Notes under the pieces: model-generated
What the model saw: only the letters and a program-made list of their open reading frames with translations
Told to the model about the DNA's origin: nothing
Database searches by the model: none
Program-made: the position numbers and the translations under genes
Assembly (NCBI RefSeq): GCF_036324505.1
Contig: NC_086352.1
Location: 30,894,312 to 30,958,311 of the forward strand
Reading direction: 5' to 3'
From: Eleginops maclovinus
Lineage: Eukaryota > Chordata > Actinopteri > Perciformes > Eleginopidae
DNA length: 64,000 bases
Part shown: positions 1 to 14,200 of the stretch, in pieces
Layout of the letters: the number at the start of each line of letters is the position of its first letter
Numbering within the stretch: the first letter of the stretch is position 1

Positions 1-3000
1 ATGTCATGTTTAAATATGCAAATTAGGCATATCCTTAGGCAGAATCTTCAAAAATATTCAAATTTAGTAACATAAAAATTCAAATGTGCTTTTTGAAGGA
101 TCCCTTTTTCTCCACTATTCTATGGAAGACATGTTGTGGAAGCAAAGTACCCCAAACCCTCAAAATTGACCACGTATAAACAAATAATGTTTTTGTCAGA
201 ATAAATAAAGCAGCTATAGTAACTTTTTGTCTAATCTAACTACATTTTCGTTATGATTAGGACACTGCAAAAATGACCAAGTGATGAAAAGAAAAGAGAT
301 AGTGTCCCTGTGTGTACTGCCAGTGTAAACAGGTCTTGCTCTCCCTCCTCAAAAGGACAGGACGAGCCCCGGGGTGGAGCAGAGACGACGGGCTCCATCT
401 GGCGCACTGGGCAGCCAATGAAAAGAATAGAGAAATGTGGCAGCCGGGACGAATGGGGAACATCATGAAAAGCTCCAATTGGGTTTGTTGTCCGGTTCTA
501 TGGCACCGGCTGCAAGGTGGCTAACGAGGCAGGTGGCTGAACAGGAAGGAAAGGTGTTATCAGCAGCATCAAATCTGCACGCAGGCTTTTTTTTCTTCCC
601 GCTGGTGCTACAAAAGAAAAAAAACGAGAGGGAACTGGGTATCTGGTAAACAATTAGGGCTCCTGTGCAGTGTGTAGTGCTTGTTCCATACTTAAAAATG
701 ACTACCCTGTAGCTACTTCTTCCCAAGGGGGAGGCAGAGTGTAGTATGTGCTCTGTGCGCTACGCTCCCGAAGCATTATGGGAAAGGAAATGATGGTAAG
801 CAGAGAGCCATCTGCTTTGCCACTTGCCACGGCTGCCGGTGCCAATGCCACCTCCTTCCCTCTTTTTTTCTCAGGTGGATCCATGCTGACTGTTCACACA
901 CATATACACACACTCAAACTTGCCAGATGTGTAGACACAGAAAGTAACTGTAGAGGAATATCACATTTCTCAAATCTCCCCTGAAGATTCAGGCGTCTGG
1001 CACATTTCTCATGCATTATTCCCCGCTATAATAATCGACAACTGTAGGTGATGTGGATGCATGGTGATGGCGGACACAGATGGATGGCTCCTCATTGATA
1101 ACAGACGGAAAGGAGCGACAGTTTTTTGCTTTTCTTTTTAAACCATCGGTCTGTTTTCATTTTATCAGAGCAGCAGTGCGGCGGAGATAGGCCCCAGCGT
1201 CCTTGACAGCGGTGACACCGAAGAGATGGATGTACAACCGGTCAGAGGAAAGTCATTTATTTCCGTTGACCCACTCGGTCAAGTGGATTGAAGCTGAGTC
1301 TTTTGATTTGGCTTTTACTTTGCCTTTTTCCCCCTGCAGAGTCCACACTGCACCCGCAATTACTGCAAACAGAGAAGGTGATGGGTCTAAGATTTTGTCC
1401 AGATAAAGGAGTCACAACCCTATCTCTCCTGTTGACACCATTAAGCCATCACTGAGACTGAGAAGGTGGGAGAGGGGAGCCACTGAGGGACTGTCAGTCA
1501 AAGCTTTACCACCCAGCTCTTGTTTAAAACCATCTGCCACCAAACTCCCACCGGCCTCTTTGTATCTGATCCCGAAACCAGCAGCGGTCGATGGACTTAG
1601 ACATCGGGAGGCATATTCACCACTTACTGTCTTATCAAATGTGAGCAAGGCAAAGCGCACATACTCTTGGATGGAGGTAGTAGGTGGAAAGCGCTTAAGG
1701 GTTATTTGTCATGCCAGGCGGCGCTGACTGCCAGCACCAGAATAGAAAGCCGTTCCAAGAAGCGTTCGTCTGACTGAGAGAGCTGAAACAACTGCAATCC
1801 ACTTGACAGGCTTTGGAAATGCATACGGATGGAGGAGCATCATGTAGAAAGGGTGCGGTTTATTTTGAGGGAGCATGAAGGAGTTTTATTTTTTTTAAAC
1901 CGTTGCAGGCTAGAAAGTGTTGTGCAATTTAGTCACTCCAGAGCCAGTTCAAACTGTAATCCGACGTCAGTGTCAGAGAGCACACCTAAATCTCTTCATG
2001 GTGGGACTTATCAAACAATAACAGACGCTTTACAGATCCATTTATAGCTGGAAGAGATGAATATTGTGTTTTGACTCCAGGGATGTTGCGGCACATATGT
2101 CAACTTGTTGTAATACCCTAATATTTGATCTATTGCATAAATGCATGAGGAGTTGTCACTTGCATTTTATTTCCACATTTTGTTCAAACATTTGTGAGGA
2201 GATTATGCCCGGAAATTGAATCAGCGATTACACTTGAATTCATCTAATTCCACCTCAGGTGACAATGTAGGTTTGAAAAACTGACTGAAAATATCTGACA
2301 CAACGTGCTAAGACAGCTGTCTCAAATCAAAGCAGAACGCCCACCTCCGCTTTTCACTTGGGATCATCTCATAGAATAGTGATTTTTAGTTTGAAGTTGT
2401 TCTACAACTATGTTCTGTATAGGGAGTTGTCAGATTCACATAAATGGAAGTGAAATAAAACACTGCTGTTTGAAACCGTATTAAAAATAAGTCTTTTTCA
2501 TATCAGCATGGACATTTACGGACTGTCCATAGCAATTTTACCTCCTCTGTTCAACAAAAGCATTAACGTTTTGGTGGGTTTTTTTACATTTCTGTAGAAA
2601 GAGAAACTGTCTTTGATAGAATAACACCAGCTGTCCTGTAAATTAATGTTTAACAGCTTGTGATTTTCCTTTTTTGATACAGTACCTATATTTATTGTTA
2701 ATACCATTTTTTTTTTGTCAAACTACCAGTGACTTTTGCTGTAGACTTGCTTTTTTACTTCTTCAATAGTCAAAACAGCATGTTTTGGGCAACCAGTGCC
2801 TTTTATCGTAGAGATAGAATCGATGGACCAGTGCCAGATACAAACCCAGAAATCCGCTAGGGGACCAAGCCTCAGTACATGGACTGCCAGATCTACCGAC
2901 TGACCCATACTGTGGCGAAAATCAGCAATTGTTTTATTCTGTCTCACCTAGAATACTGCTCTGTAGACTGGTCATCGGCATCAAAATGATCCAAAACCGT

Positions 3001-3400
3001 TGCACATTTGCCCAAAATAAGCATCTTTTCTGATTCTTGGCTGCTCATACAGGACAAGAGTCAATGATATGCATGTACATCTGGCGGTGCTGAACAAAAA
3101 ATGTTGTTGTGTCTCCTTATGCTACTGCAGAGCATCATTAGTACCAACCAGTCAAGCTTGGCTCATCAGATACATTGGCCTGGTTACAGCACAAGAGCCT
3201 TACGGTTCCATTTACGTGTATCTGTATACACATTCTCAACAACAAGACCTTATATCTCACTAAAATGTCACTTCTCAAGTTATTATGTCTCCTCAAATGA
3301 TATATTCTGACCAGCAATTAGACTCATTTATTTGGTTGGATCATTAAATAAACAACTAACTACATGTAGGTTGGTCAGTCAGTCCACATTATCAGTCAGG
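1..3400. other. Gene-free stretch, nothing recognised
   Basis: All open frames here are under about 90 codons, overlap on both strands and show no protein family I recognise. I see no splice-bounded exon, RNA gene or clear transposon end. It reads as ordinary AT-rich intergenic or intronic fish DNA. A distant exon of a large gene cannot be excluded by eye. Confidence 0.5.
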
Positions 3401-3424
3401 ACTGAAATATTTCTATATTTATTA

Positions 3425-3700
3425 TTGGATGGATCGCCATGAAGTTTGGTTCACACATTCATATTCCCCTGAAGATGAATAAAACGTTGGGGTTATGTTT
3501 CTTTTTGTGCCCAAATCTTTTGTGTTTAAGCAATAGCTGTAAAAATAATGGCAGTCCACTCAACCTCACCTGCACCTTTTGATAACTAACTAATTAGCAA
3601 AAGTTAGCATGCTACTCTCAGATAGTAAACATGGTAAACATAACCTGCAAATCGTTAGCATGTTCATGTCATGTTCAGTGTCTAAACATCAGCTTTAGAG
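3425..3700 (+). repeat. Degenerate dispersed teleost repeat
   Basis: The stretch has the wording of a very common fish interspersed repeat: GGATGGATCGCCATGAAG near 3,427, then a 'held constant then remarked' run with CATTCATATTCCCC, and later AATTAGCAAAAGTTAGCATGC near 3,592 and a second GTTAGCATGTTCATG. Class and ends are not clear. Recognition rests on memory of the family. Confidence 0.45.
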
Positions 3701-3759
3701 AGCAATTTGCATTGTTGTTGACTCTTTGTCGTGTTTCTTTAAGTTATGTCTGTGTAGCC

Positions 3760-6700
3760 AAAGCTGATATGTCTTACTTCTTTTCAAAACAAACAGCTGT
3801 TTTGTTGCAGTGGTTGTCATGTTTCTTCATTACAAAGAACATGGTCAATTTAGTTTATTTTAGGTGAATTCCACTGAACTACTTTACCTCTGTAAACACT
3901 CATGAGAAGCACCAAATGGGTATTAATCCACAGCTGAATAGTCCCCAAAATAACAAAAATGCTCTACTTTTTATCATGTCTTTTAATCAATGTAAAATTG
4001 TTGCTTTTTTCTAGTGTTTAATTCTTGTATGTCTCTTCTCTTCTTTAATCAAAAGCTGAATACTATAAACAAAATAAAAGAGCTTATATGTGCATTCCAA
4101 ACTCAAACAACTATCTCATGATGAAAGCCACAGAGAGACAGAGACGAGACTATCTAAATACCGCTGCTGGTAAAGGAGGCAGCGCAATAGGGGATAGGAT
4201 GAGCCTCTCCATCTCTTGTGTAATGAAGAATGACTGAGAGGGATTGCATGGGCCAGCAGCATCTGAGGAGAGGGCCATTGCTATGCACCAAGCGTTACAT
4301 CTCAGACTGAGCAAGTTGAGACCTACAGCGCGTGAGGTTAGTTTGCAAAAAGACGAGAGGAGTGCAAGGTTAAACGTCTCTCCTCCTGCTCTTTATCCCA
4401 TAAATGACATGGCTCATTCATACAAGCAGCTTGCATTCAAGGACACTTGCAGGTCTAGTGAAAGGCTAAAAATAAGACTTCATAAGGCTTATGAAAACGC
4501 CGGGAAAAAATAAACAAAATGAAGGAAGAAAATCTAACTGGCAGTGGAAAAAGGACATTTAATTAAAGAAACAATCTTCATTGCTGTCCAAAAAATAGAG
4601 AACAAGGCAGCTCTTGGAACCATACTGTTTTTCTTAACATAGTTTTAGATGACAGAGGTTAAAAGAAGACAGTTGTCGCTGAGATTTCCCCCACGTATAG
4701 AGCATGAGGGATTTGGAAAGCAATAAATATAAAAGTCTTTTGGGTTTCACTCAGTAGTTCTTCAAACTAGTTGGCAAACGCATGACACGTTCAGTTTGCA
4801 CAGTTGGTAACAAAAAATGTCTGAGATGTCTGGGCCCTTTTTGCTTTTCACATGAAATAAATACTGATGGCATAGCTGAAAGGAACCAAAGAGTATCTTT
4901 GTCGACAAAAATCTTGTGTTTCTTCAACCAATTGATTGTTCAATATGAAGAAAGAAAAAGATGTGCAGGTTATCTCTAGCTTAAAACTGGGATAGGCAAC
5001 ATACTTTTGGCGTCATTTAGAAAAATTCCATAATGACATAGCATATTGTTACTATGTAGGTGTTCTGAGAAAGCACTAGACTTCTGCACCTCCTTTTGGC
5101 TCTGTTTTCTCCAGCTTTAGAAAAACTAGACTGTTAAAGGAGACAAACACATGTCATATAGAAACACATTCCGATTGGCTGTTCAACAAATGCAAATAGT
5201 CACGCAAATCCCTCCTGTTTAAAGAATATCTTCCAGGAAGGTTTGCTATATTCCTTATCAATTAGAGAGCCTGGAAATAGTTAAGCCTATACATTAAACT
5301 GGGGCTAGTGTCTTGAGCAAACATTAGCGTCATAGTTAAGTTATGGTAGCTATGGTTAAGCGATTAGTAAATGCTAAAGTATTAGCAACATTTGCTCCTC
5401 TTCTCTCATATAGTATCATTCTGGCTGATACCACCAATCACCGCTGCAGCACAGAATTTTAGGGCTTAGCGGTTAACAAAGGGCTAATCTATTAGCAGCT
5501 TTTGCTTCCCTTCCCTCTTATAGCAGCATTCTGGTTTAACCAACAATCAAAGTGTACGGCTTAGTGGTGTGCACAGGGCTAAACTATTTGCAATGTTTCT
5601 TTACATCAGTATGAAGCTTTGTCGATATTGAAGTTAAGAACTTATCTCAGTATGTCATCTCAAAAGCCCTTAGCTGCCCACCAGTCTGCAAAGAACCCAA
5701 TATGGATCTCAATATATGAATCATACAGGTTACTCTTTGTAGTGTGTGTATAGGCCGGTGCTTGTCCGATGGGAGGGGCTGAGGACAGAAGTGGTAGACA
5801 AGAGCTTAAAAATAAGGTCTGTATTCGTAAATTCTAAAAGGACTATTTAAGGAAACGATATACCCTTGGGTAGCACTTAAATTAAAATATTTTAAAACGT
5901 AATATGGAATTCATGTCCAAAAATCCCAGGGAAAATTTGCCTCCACTACCTCTAATTGAATTGGCCACAGTGCAATATGCACTCTTCCTGTTAGCCTAAT
6001 TTTAAATAAGCATAACAAACCATTTGAAGCATATTAAATTATTTTCAACCAAATTATGCTAAACTTAAATGCACCTGCACATAGTCATAAAGTACTGGAA
6101 AATAGAACAAACCTCCGGACCTGATGAGGAGGATGCAGTTATAGCTATAATTAAGATGATTAAGTTAAATTTCAATCAATGCAATATGACAATTTTTTAA
6201 ACCAAACATTTGAAATAATGACTTATGCCAATACTGTTCACACTCAAAGACATTAAGATGTGATGTGTGATTCAGGGTCGTATACAAGGACTGTGTATAT
6301 GTTTGAGATGTTTATGATATGGCACAGGCCTTGAGGAGAAGCAAAAGTAAGTCACTGACTTATTATAGAGAGGAAAAACTAAATGGATGCTAGCTGAAGG
6401 CCTTTTGCTCCTCCAGATTTCAATCCTGTGAACCAAAATCATTTATTCGCATCAAGAGGCTGCTTTGTAAAGCACCCAGGGATTGTATCTGACAGTGAGT
6501 TTATTTATTCATAAAACATTCCCACAGGCACAACAAGTGGATTTTCCAGCTGCCTATAGCAAGGTGCACTAAGGCATATCTGCACTTTAAAACTTTTTGA
6601 CACCGGGGAGGTCAGCATCTCCTGCCAGAAATAGCTATAATATGACATTTTCTTCCTTGATTAGAAGTCCTTTACGGTAAAATGATTCCATTCATTGCAA

Positions 6701-9520
6701 GAGGTAGAGAAATAATTAAGGTGAAACTCACTAAGGATTTCTTTTCTAATTGGCCATATGGAGTGGAAAGAAAAGTTTCATTGTTTTCTTTTGTCTTTCA
6801 AAGCAGATGTGCGGGTTCTTTAGACTTTTGGCTTTAGAGACAATGTCGTCTCTCCCTTGGTGATTCAAACTATAATTACTATACCATGTCGTATGCTATT
6901 TTAGTCCATGCTCAGGTTGGAAAGTTAAGTACCGGCACAATTTTCCTCTCATGGTTTCCTCTAGATACATTCAGTTGTCAAAAGGCTGCTCTGAAGAGAC
7001 AAACTGTCCATGCGATGCATGTCGTCAATGTTCCCATCCTTAAGCCCTCTCAGAAATCTGCATTCTAACCCGTCTATTTAAATGTATTTTTATGAGCAGT
7101 TTTTATCCACATTTGGAAAATGTTTATTATAAACTTTAGCTTTAAACGTCAATGTTATAGCACACATCCCAAAACAGTCATAATCCCCCATTGTCAAGCA
7201 TTGTCCTTTTATCCACATGGCCCTTATATATTGTTATGTATTTTTCTTGTAAAGACATACATTTGTGCAATAACTGAAGTTAGCTGTTCTTACTAGGAAA
7301 GCTTGGTTTTCAAATTGGTTAGGAGCTCCAGAATAGGTCTGTTCTGTGTTATAACCCTGCATTATCCCGACCAATGTGTATGGGATTAAAAACAGATTTT
7401 CCATTGTTTCTGTTTTCCCTCATATTGCAAAATCATCTCCATAGCTAACTTCCCTGTCAGTGAATCTTTACATAACCCACACATTTAAGTTATCTTAAGG
7501 GTTAAAGTTATTTAACATTTAGACAAAGTCGGTTCAATTGACAGGCGGCTGCTAGCTGTCTGCTCTGCTGAGCCTCAGCTCTACCTCTTTGCCCAATGTT
7601 GGATTCGGCAGGGTCAGCAATGCAACATGGCGGGGTAAAAACCTTCCACAAGTAACCAGCGCATAAAATCATCAGGAGATTCATTTCACCTGCTCATCCT
7701 CTCCACTCATCTGTTCCACATTCCATAATCAGCTCCTTAGTATATACTATACCAGTGCACTTCCATTGGTTTGCTGCCAAATTCCCTTTGTGCCATGGGC
7801 CTTCCCTTTCCAGCGTTTTGTACCAAAACCTGCCAGTACTTTTTTTTAACCTGCGTTTTGACCATTGCCCGCTTTTTCTCAGACTCTGATTTAGCCTAGC
7901 CCTTTGTTGAGTCATTCTTTTGGGATTTCGTCCTTGAGCTGTGACAGGTCCGATCAGAAATGTAGTGTGAAGTAATGTTTAATGCCAAGCTTTATTTTTC
8001 ATATTACCTTCACATTCTGAAGCCCTTACAACAAATATACAAGTCCTCAAATTTCACAGGCAAAAAAACATCTGTGATGCAGTTAAGGATTGTTCCCAGT
8101 TTGTGTTCTGTAGCTTAACGTAGGACCTTTGTTACAAACTGCTGAGCTGGATTCCCCCCAAGAAATAGACACACCTTTTGTAATACTTGTACTTATTGAG
8201 GTGTGTGTGATTCAATAATCCAAGAAACTCTAAGAGAGGCAGATATTTTAACATTATGAGCAAAAACTAAAAAAAGAACATTGTTTTCTAAATGTGTTAA
8301 ACTGTGACTTTGGCTTGCAATACATAATAAGGGAGTGTTCCAGGGCCCATGTGATCCCTCTGTAATTGCACAGAGAACGCCACGAGCAAGACCTGAATAG
8401 AGATTAGTCCCGTTTCTTCGTCTTTGATGTAGGGAACCAGAGACAAGCCAACATCTTTAAATGACTGTCACCTGCTGTGTCGCTGTATATCCCCCAGGGA
8501 TGCTGTGATCATTGGCAGGTTGCAGTGAATCAGACAGACACTTGACTGCCTCTCAATGACAGAACCGTAGCTGCGAGGGGGTACTCGCTCTCCTTCTTAT
8601 TTTTATCTCTCCTTCTGTATGGATCTGAACAAGACCAGTGAGTGGCCAAACATGAATACATGAATACATTAAGGTTGGTTGATGTCTTGGCACTGGCCAA
8701 AGTGTCAAGTCTACAGAGTGTCCAAAAGACAACATTGATCTCTCACTGTGCTATAAACTGAGCCTCACAATGACAATGTGAGCTTTGGTTGGTACTTCAA
8801 TTGCTGCTTTTTTTTTTTTTCCTGATAAAATAAATATGTAAATCAAGATACGGTGCTAACAAGTCCCTTTAAAAAAGTGCAAGCAAATATTTATCCCCCA
8901 TTACCAATTACAAGTGCAATTTGCCTCAGCTTAAAGATTTATCCTCCAAGGCTGGCACCTTTGCACCCTAAAGCTTCTTCATAAAAGAGGCATTTCCTGA
9001 TCTTATCTGAGTTTCCAGGATGAAAAATCCTCTCTCTTGCTTACCTGACTTGCTGGTGACGTTACAGTGTTTTAGGAAGCAATGGTAGGAGTCATTCTCA
9101 AAGGGGAGAAAAACATTGTTGAAGTCGTCACACTGCCTTTTCTTAAAATCTTTAAGGGAGTGTGGGTGGTGAGTGTTAGTGGATTAGACGCAATATCAAT
9201 TTGCCTTACTTCAACTACAAATCACTATTTAGCAGGGAAAATGGGGTGATTTGTATTACATTTACATATATATGGTTATGATCACACAGAGAGGCTCTTT
9301 ATGTTTCTGTCAGTCATATGAAACAACTTCAGTTTTTGCCGTGCTTAGAGGATACATGCTCTTCCTGCATCAGCCCTTGGTCACTCAAGGAAAAATCCAA
9401 TTTTAGATTATTATGAACGGCATTTATTTTGCAATAGCCATTGCATGTATTCTAAATTATCTAGTAGTATTTGTTTAAATTACTTATGTTAAAATCTGTT
9501 ATTCCTTTCTTGGATCCAAA
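3760..9520. other. Gene-free stretch, nothing recognised
   Basis: No open frame above 90 codons and no recognisable protein, RNA gene or transposon terminus. Short T-runs and A-runs occur (for example 8,808-8,821), but nothing with structure beyond that. It is intergenic or intronic sequence with no supported feature. Confidence 0.5.
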
Positions 9521-9526
9521 TAGCCT

Positions 9527-9934
9527 TATAATAATAATAATGACTTGGATTTATATAGCGCCTTTCATAATACCCAAGGTCGCTTCACAAAGTGGGAGGA
9601 GGGAGGTAGAGGGAGAGGTGGGGGGTTAGGGAGGGTAGGCAAGAGAGAAGAGGTGTGTTTTGAGGTGTTTTTGGAACTGTGTAAGAGACGTGGCAGAACG
9701 GATATGAGGGAGCAGAGTGTTCCAGAGGGTAGGGGCAAGTACACAGAAAGCCCTATTGCCAAAGGTTCTGAGTCTGGTACGAGGAGTGGAGAGTAAGTCC
9801 TTGCTGGTGGAGCGCAGGGACCGTGACTGGGAGTACGGCTGGACGAGGTCGGTGATGTACTGGGGTGCCAATGAGTGAAGTGATTTGTAGGTGAGGAGGA
9901 CATACACAAGGCATTCACAATAAATGAAAAACAT
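9527..9934 (-). mobile_element. 5'-truncated L2-like LINE, 3' end
   Basis: On the minus strand an open frame (9,934 to 9,626) encodes the conserved C-terminal tail of jockey/L2-type reverse transcriptases: YKSLHSLAPQYI, then RSLRS, PRTR, NRAFCVLAPTLWN and an LTQFQKHLKTHLF ending. It is followed by the typical L2 3' tail read on the minus strand (CTTTGTGAAGCGACC, then AAAGGCGCTATATAAATCC) and a TTA-repeat tail (9,541-9,527). Only the 3' end of the element is present, as is usual for LINE copies made by incomplete target-primed reverse transcription. The fragment cannot be functional. Subfamily assignment is inference. Confidence 0.8.
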
Positions 9935-10351
9935 TCAACTTGCGAAACCCAGGGTTGCTTTTATTGTGTAGTCTCATATAACACATTTTATATGTTTATA
10001 TTCTCAATAATACAATTTCAGGCTGACCCAGAAGTGAGAGCCGCAAGCAGTCCCTTAACTAAAAGCTATTATTGTATTACTAGTATTACAAAATACATCG
10101 CTAAGCTAAAGGAGGACTTGTGTTGGCCGTGAGGACATTTGGTAGTCTTATTTGGCCACATGTTGGCAATCGCCTTTTTAAGAAACGTTGAAGCTTCAGA
10201 CGCTCACCAGTGGGGTGTGTACTGAATTATGTCGTCGAACAAACCTTGAGGAGTCACTCCTGCACTACTTTATGCAGTTTTAAAAATGCCTTTGTAAACG
10301 TTGTACAAGGAAACAAAAGCACTCTAAATGGTCTAGAAGGAGACACACGCC

Positions 10352-10359
10352 TAGGAGAG
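10352..10359. repeat. Possible left 8-bp target duplication of hAT element
   Basis: TAGGAGAG precedes the element and TTGGGGAG (11,275-11,282) follows it, matching at 6 of 8 positions. hAT transposons make 8-bp duplications. The mismatches are consistent with age but leave this uncertain. Confidence 0.4.
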
Positions 10360-11274
10360 CAGTGTTGGCTGTAACGCGTTACATAAGTAACTGAGTTACA
10401 GCAATGTATTACTTTTTGCTGTAACGCAGTAATATAACGCATTACTTCTGAAATGTGGGTAATAAAATACCCGTTACAATTCTCAGTAACACAGTTACAA
10501 CACATTTTAACCCGAAATGATGTGGTGTTTTGTTTTTCAGAATTCACCAACATCGCCAGACATTCCAACACCAGAGAAATAACTGTGCAGGTAGAATAGT
10601 AACTCAGTAAGCCTGTTTACTATTGGTTAAGAGGGCTGCAGAAACAGATTTGCAATGAAGAGCTGCAGGCTCACAACGCAGAGCTGCAGGCTCGGATAAA
10701 AGAACAGAAAAAGACAGGAGTGCATGCAGGCCAAAGCACCAGAAGGTAACTTTCTCTGGGTCTGGTTGAACCCGAGAAGTTCAGAGACGCGTGGCGGAGT
10801 GTTGAAGATATGCAGCCTCTGTCCTCTGTGGAATCGCCGGCTTTTAGAAAGCTTGTCAGCCAAATCCCCGTTAACACACCAATGACAAGGTGAGCTAACA
10901 CTGCCAAAGAGACTCGTTCATATACAGCAGCTTACAGGGCCGTGATGAGGCTCCACTAACATGTTATTAATAACACACAGAGACGTAATGTTACCGGTAT
11001 CACATGTTATTTAGACCAGTTTAATGGAGCATGAGTTTGATTTCAGCATACTGCCACAGATAGCTTTAATTAATGAGCTGCAATAAACTACATTTTAGCG
11101 TTTAAAGCTCTACTTTTGCGGTTATTTTGGTGAAAGTAACTCAAAGTAACGCAAAAGTAGTGTAACGCATAACAGTTCAGAGACAGTAATAAGTAATGTA
11201 CCTTATTACTTTAAAAATACAGTAATAAGTAATACGTACTGTATTACATTTTGGAAGTAACTTGCCCATCACTG
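10360..11274. mobile_element. hAT-type DNA transposon, internally deleted
   Basis: The element starts CAGTGTTGG and ends CCCATCACTG, imperfect inverted termini of the hAT type. Both ends are rich in the GTAATA/TAACGC wording typical of a common fish hAT family. Flanking 8-bp sequences match at 6 of 8 bases. Inside, at about 10,771-10,889, a transposase exon fragment survives on the plus strand. At 915 bp it is far shorter than an autonomous hAT element of about 3 kb or more, so it is a deletion derivative that could move only with transposase supplied from elsewhere. Confidence 0.7.
10771..10889 (+). pseudogene. hAT transposase exon fragment with splice donor
   Basis: In frame on the plus strand the DNA encodes a segment containing DMQPLSSVE followed by PAFRKLV and a short run to TPMT. 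This matches the hAT transposase signature in which a 'QP-[FL]-S-x-VE' core is followed by 'F-R-x-L-[VI]' ahead of the catalytic domain. The frame runs straight into AAG/GTGAGC at 10,887-10,895, a good 5' splice donor, then meets a stop. So a transposase exon end, with its donor, is preserved while the catalytic exons are gone. No function is expected. A chance match is unlikely because the motif sits inside a hAT element. Confidence 0.6.
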
Positions 11275-11282
11275 TTGGGGAG

Positions 11283-14200
11283 TTACACTGAATGTTAATA
11301 TAACTTTACTTTGTGTACAGAGTTGCCGACAGGGAAGGAAGTGATGACTGCTCAGGGCAATAAGGTGATTGTGACTAAGGGAAACACTAACCGGAAACAT
11401 GACATCAGTTTGCCTCTGTAGTGTGCATGGTCATTGATCAGAATGCTTTTTTTAGCAGCTCCTAGAGACTGGATGAAGAGAAAACCAAAGTGTTTTTCCC
11501 CTACGTCCTGAGCCATTACTCACAGATGCCACACAGACAAGTATATTGTTTTACATCTTTACCAAGTGCTAAGAAGTCCTGCAACAGCCAATCTGGTTTG
11601 CAATGACTCTGGGTTTTCCACTCCTGACTCTGCATTTGCATAATGGAATTATGGGCTCAGCCATGCTATGTCTTTAGTGGACCATTAGGCAGGCCTTTAC
11701 TGGATTGTAATTAGTGGCTTCTGCCCTTCACCTTCATTAGCATGCAAATGAAAATTCTGAACACCAAGAAATATTTGGCACATTGGGAGAAAAATGCCAA
11801 AGTGATTAACGGGCAATCCGAAGCGGAATTGTCTATTTCAATCTATCACAGTTTAGAGCACTTGAAATGAGACATTGCAAAGTGGTTCAGTCCTCATAGG
11901 TTGATCTGAACAAGCAGCTGTTGAAATGAATGTTGATGACATGACTGGTGAGGGTTCATTTTGACCAAAATGTGTTTGGCCTTAACGGAGAAAAAGACCA
12001 ACCTGATGTTCAGACTGGAAACAATTTAGCCTTTAATCCTGTGGTTTAGATCCCGGCCATTTCTGATATGCTTCCACTTTACTACATGATTTTTACCTCC
12101 ATGTTCCTCTTTCTCATTCACACCTACCTGGATATTTTTTAACCCATCCTAATAAGATGTTGCACTTGAACTTCTAAACCATCTAGTAGAATTTGCAATT
12201 CTAATACACTCATTTGAATTAAACGCTGCTTACCATGAATACAATTGAACTTTGGAGACACGTCAGACAGGAACCTGCCAAAATGAGCCCTGGACATATA
12301 CACATTAATCACAGGAGGTAGCCGCTGGGCCGCAGAGTGAAAACATCCTTCCAGCGGCGGCATATGCCAGAGAGGGGTGAAGCCTGGGGGTCGCTCTCCT
12401 TTTGTTAACCCTGTCTAATTAAGGCGAAAGTCATTGTGGGGAGACAGGCCTAAGGCAGCACGTCGTTGCATTACGCTAACAAATTATCGGATGTAGCTGT
12501 AATTGATATAAATATGGAGAGGCCATCTGTGAGGATAAATAGGTTTTGCAGGCTCTGTCTCCAGCTTATACTTTTAGTCATTCATTCAGAACTCTTAATT
12601 TACATCTATGAAAGCTATTGTCAGTGCTGTCACTGTCATTATAAAGCAAACTGCCACAGAAAGAATTCAGTTTGGTAGCAACATGGAGCGGTAAATGTAA
12701 GTGCTGTTTTGTCTGAAACGCAAACACAAATAGAAACATGTCTTAAGAAAAACAAATGAATGTGAATTCGATAATTGTTTTTAATAACATTGGTGCAGTT
12801 CAGCAGACAATGGTTTTCATTGTTTGTTCATAGTCACAGGTGGTTGTAGAATTGGGACTTTAAGGCCAGGCTATGACTAAATATATTTCAAAAAGTAAAT
12901 ATGGAAAATAAGAATGAAATAGAAATGCAAAATAAAAACGGTAAGCTGAGCACTTCAAATATTGTACCTTTTAATTGTTATATTAAAAATGTATTACACA
13001 CTGACATCCCACAGCCTCAAGCTCCTGTATGTATATAACTCTTATTATTTAATTACTTGTCTAAGAAATGGTACTTAGGCATTAAAGCTGAAAAGTCCAA
13101 AATACATAAATTTAAATCAGGCGTTTTAATCCTGGGTCAGGTGAGCAACGGATCCCAAAACTCACAGTTTGAATATTTTTACAGATCACCTTCAGATCAG
13201 AACAACGTTATATAAAAGGCACAGGACTGACTTTTCTAAACACTATGGCAAATAAATAATTTACGCACGGAAATCTGTGTAAACCAGCAAAATAACTTAA
13301 TCTTCTTTCACTTTTATATGTTGTATCTATAGTGTTTACTTGCATAAAAACACATCAGTCAAATGATTAAGAACTACAATATACGTTCTTTAAATATATT
13401 GGTTGATTTAAAAACATAAAATCCTATTAGTAGTGTTAATTACACATTTTATGCTGAGCTGGTGGCAGGAAGCTAAACATTGCGAACATGTAATTCCGAT
13501 GCTGTGAAAACTTCATTTATTTGAATGTCCTTGCTGAAAACTACATTTGACAAGATAATACTTGAATCACATTAGAATTTACTTTCAACCAATAGCATTT
13601 CATAACATGAATGCATCATAATGTTTATCAATGAAACCTTGTTCTGCAGTTGCTAACAACTAATAATAGTTCCACAGGGATTTGTTCTTCGCAATGAATC
13701 ATTATCTTTGCTGCTGATACGTGGGTTAACTGCAGTTTGTCACAGCTCTAAAAGATAGGCTGTAGTAGTAAACTACATGTATAAAGGCTGGTGATGGCAA
13801 CACAAATCAATGTATGTAGTCATTAAATGCGTCTTCTGGTTCATGCAGAAGTCCTAAACCACAATGAGATAGTCAGCAGTTCACCAGAGAGACCCTGCAC
13901 CTACCCAGCAAGATGTACATTTTTTCTCATGAAGGAACATGCCTGCCTCAATTGGATTACTAATGTTATAATTTGTCATGCTGAATCCCCCAAAACGCAA
14001 AGATATGCTGCGTAATCAAGCATAGCTGATGTCAAGTAGGTGTAAAAGTGGTTAACTACCTGTGTGTCGGCGGAGGAACAGCAAATTGTTTCTGTGACCC
14101 TGTTGCCCTTTCTTTCATTGGCTGTATTCAGAATCTTGTGAAGAAATAAAGAGCTATTATTTTTGTACCATGCATGCTGTGAGTTTCCATCTGAAAAGCA

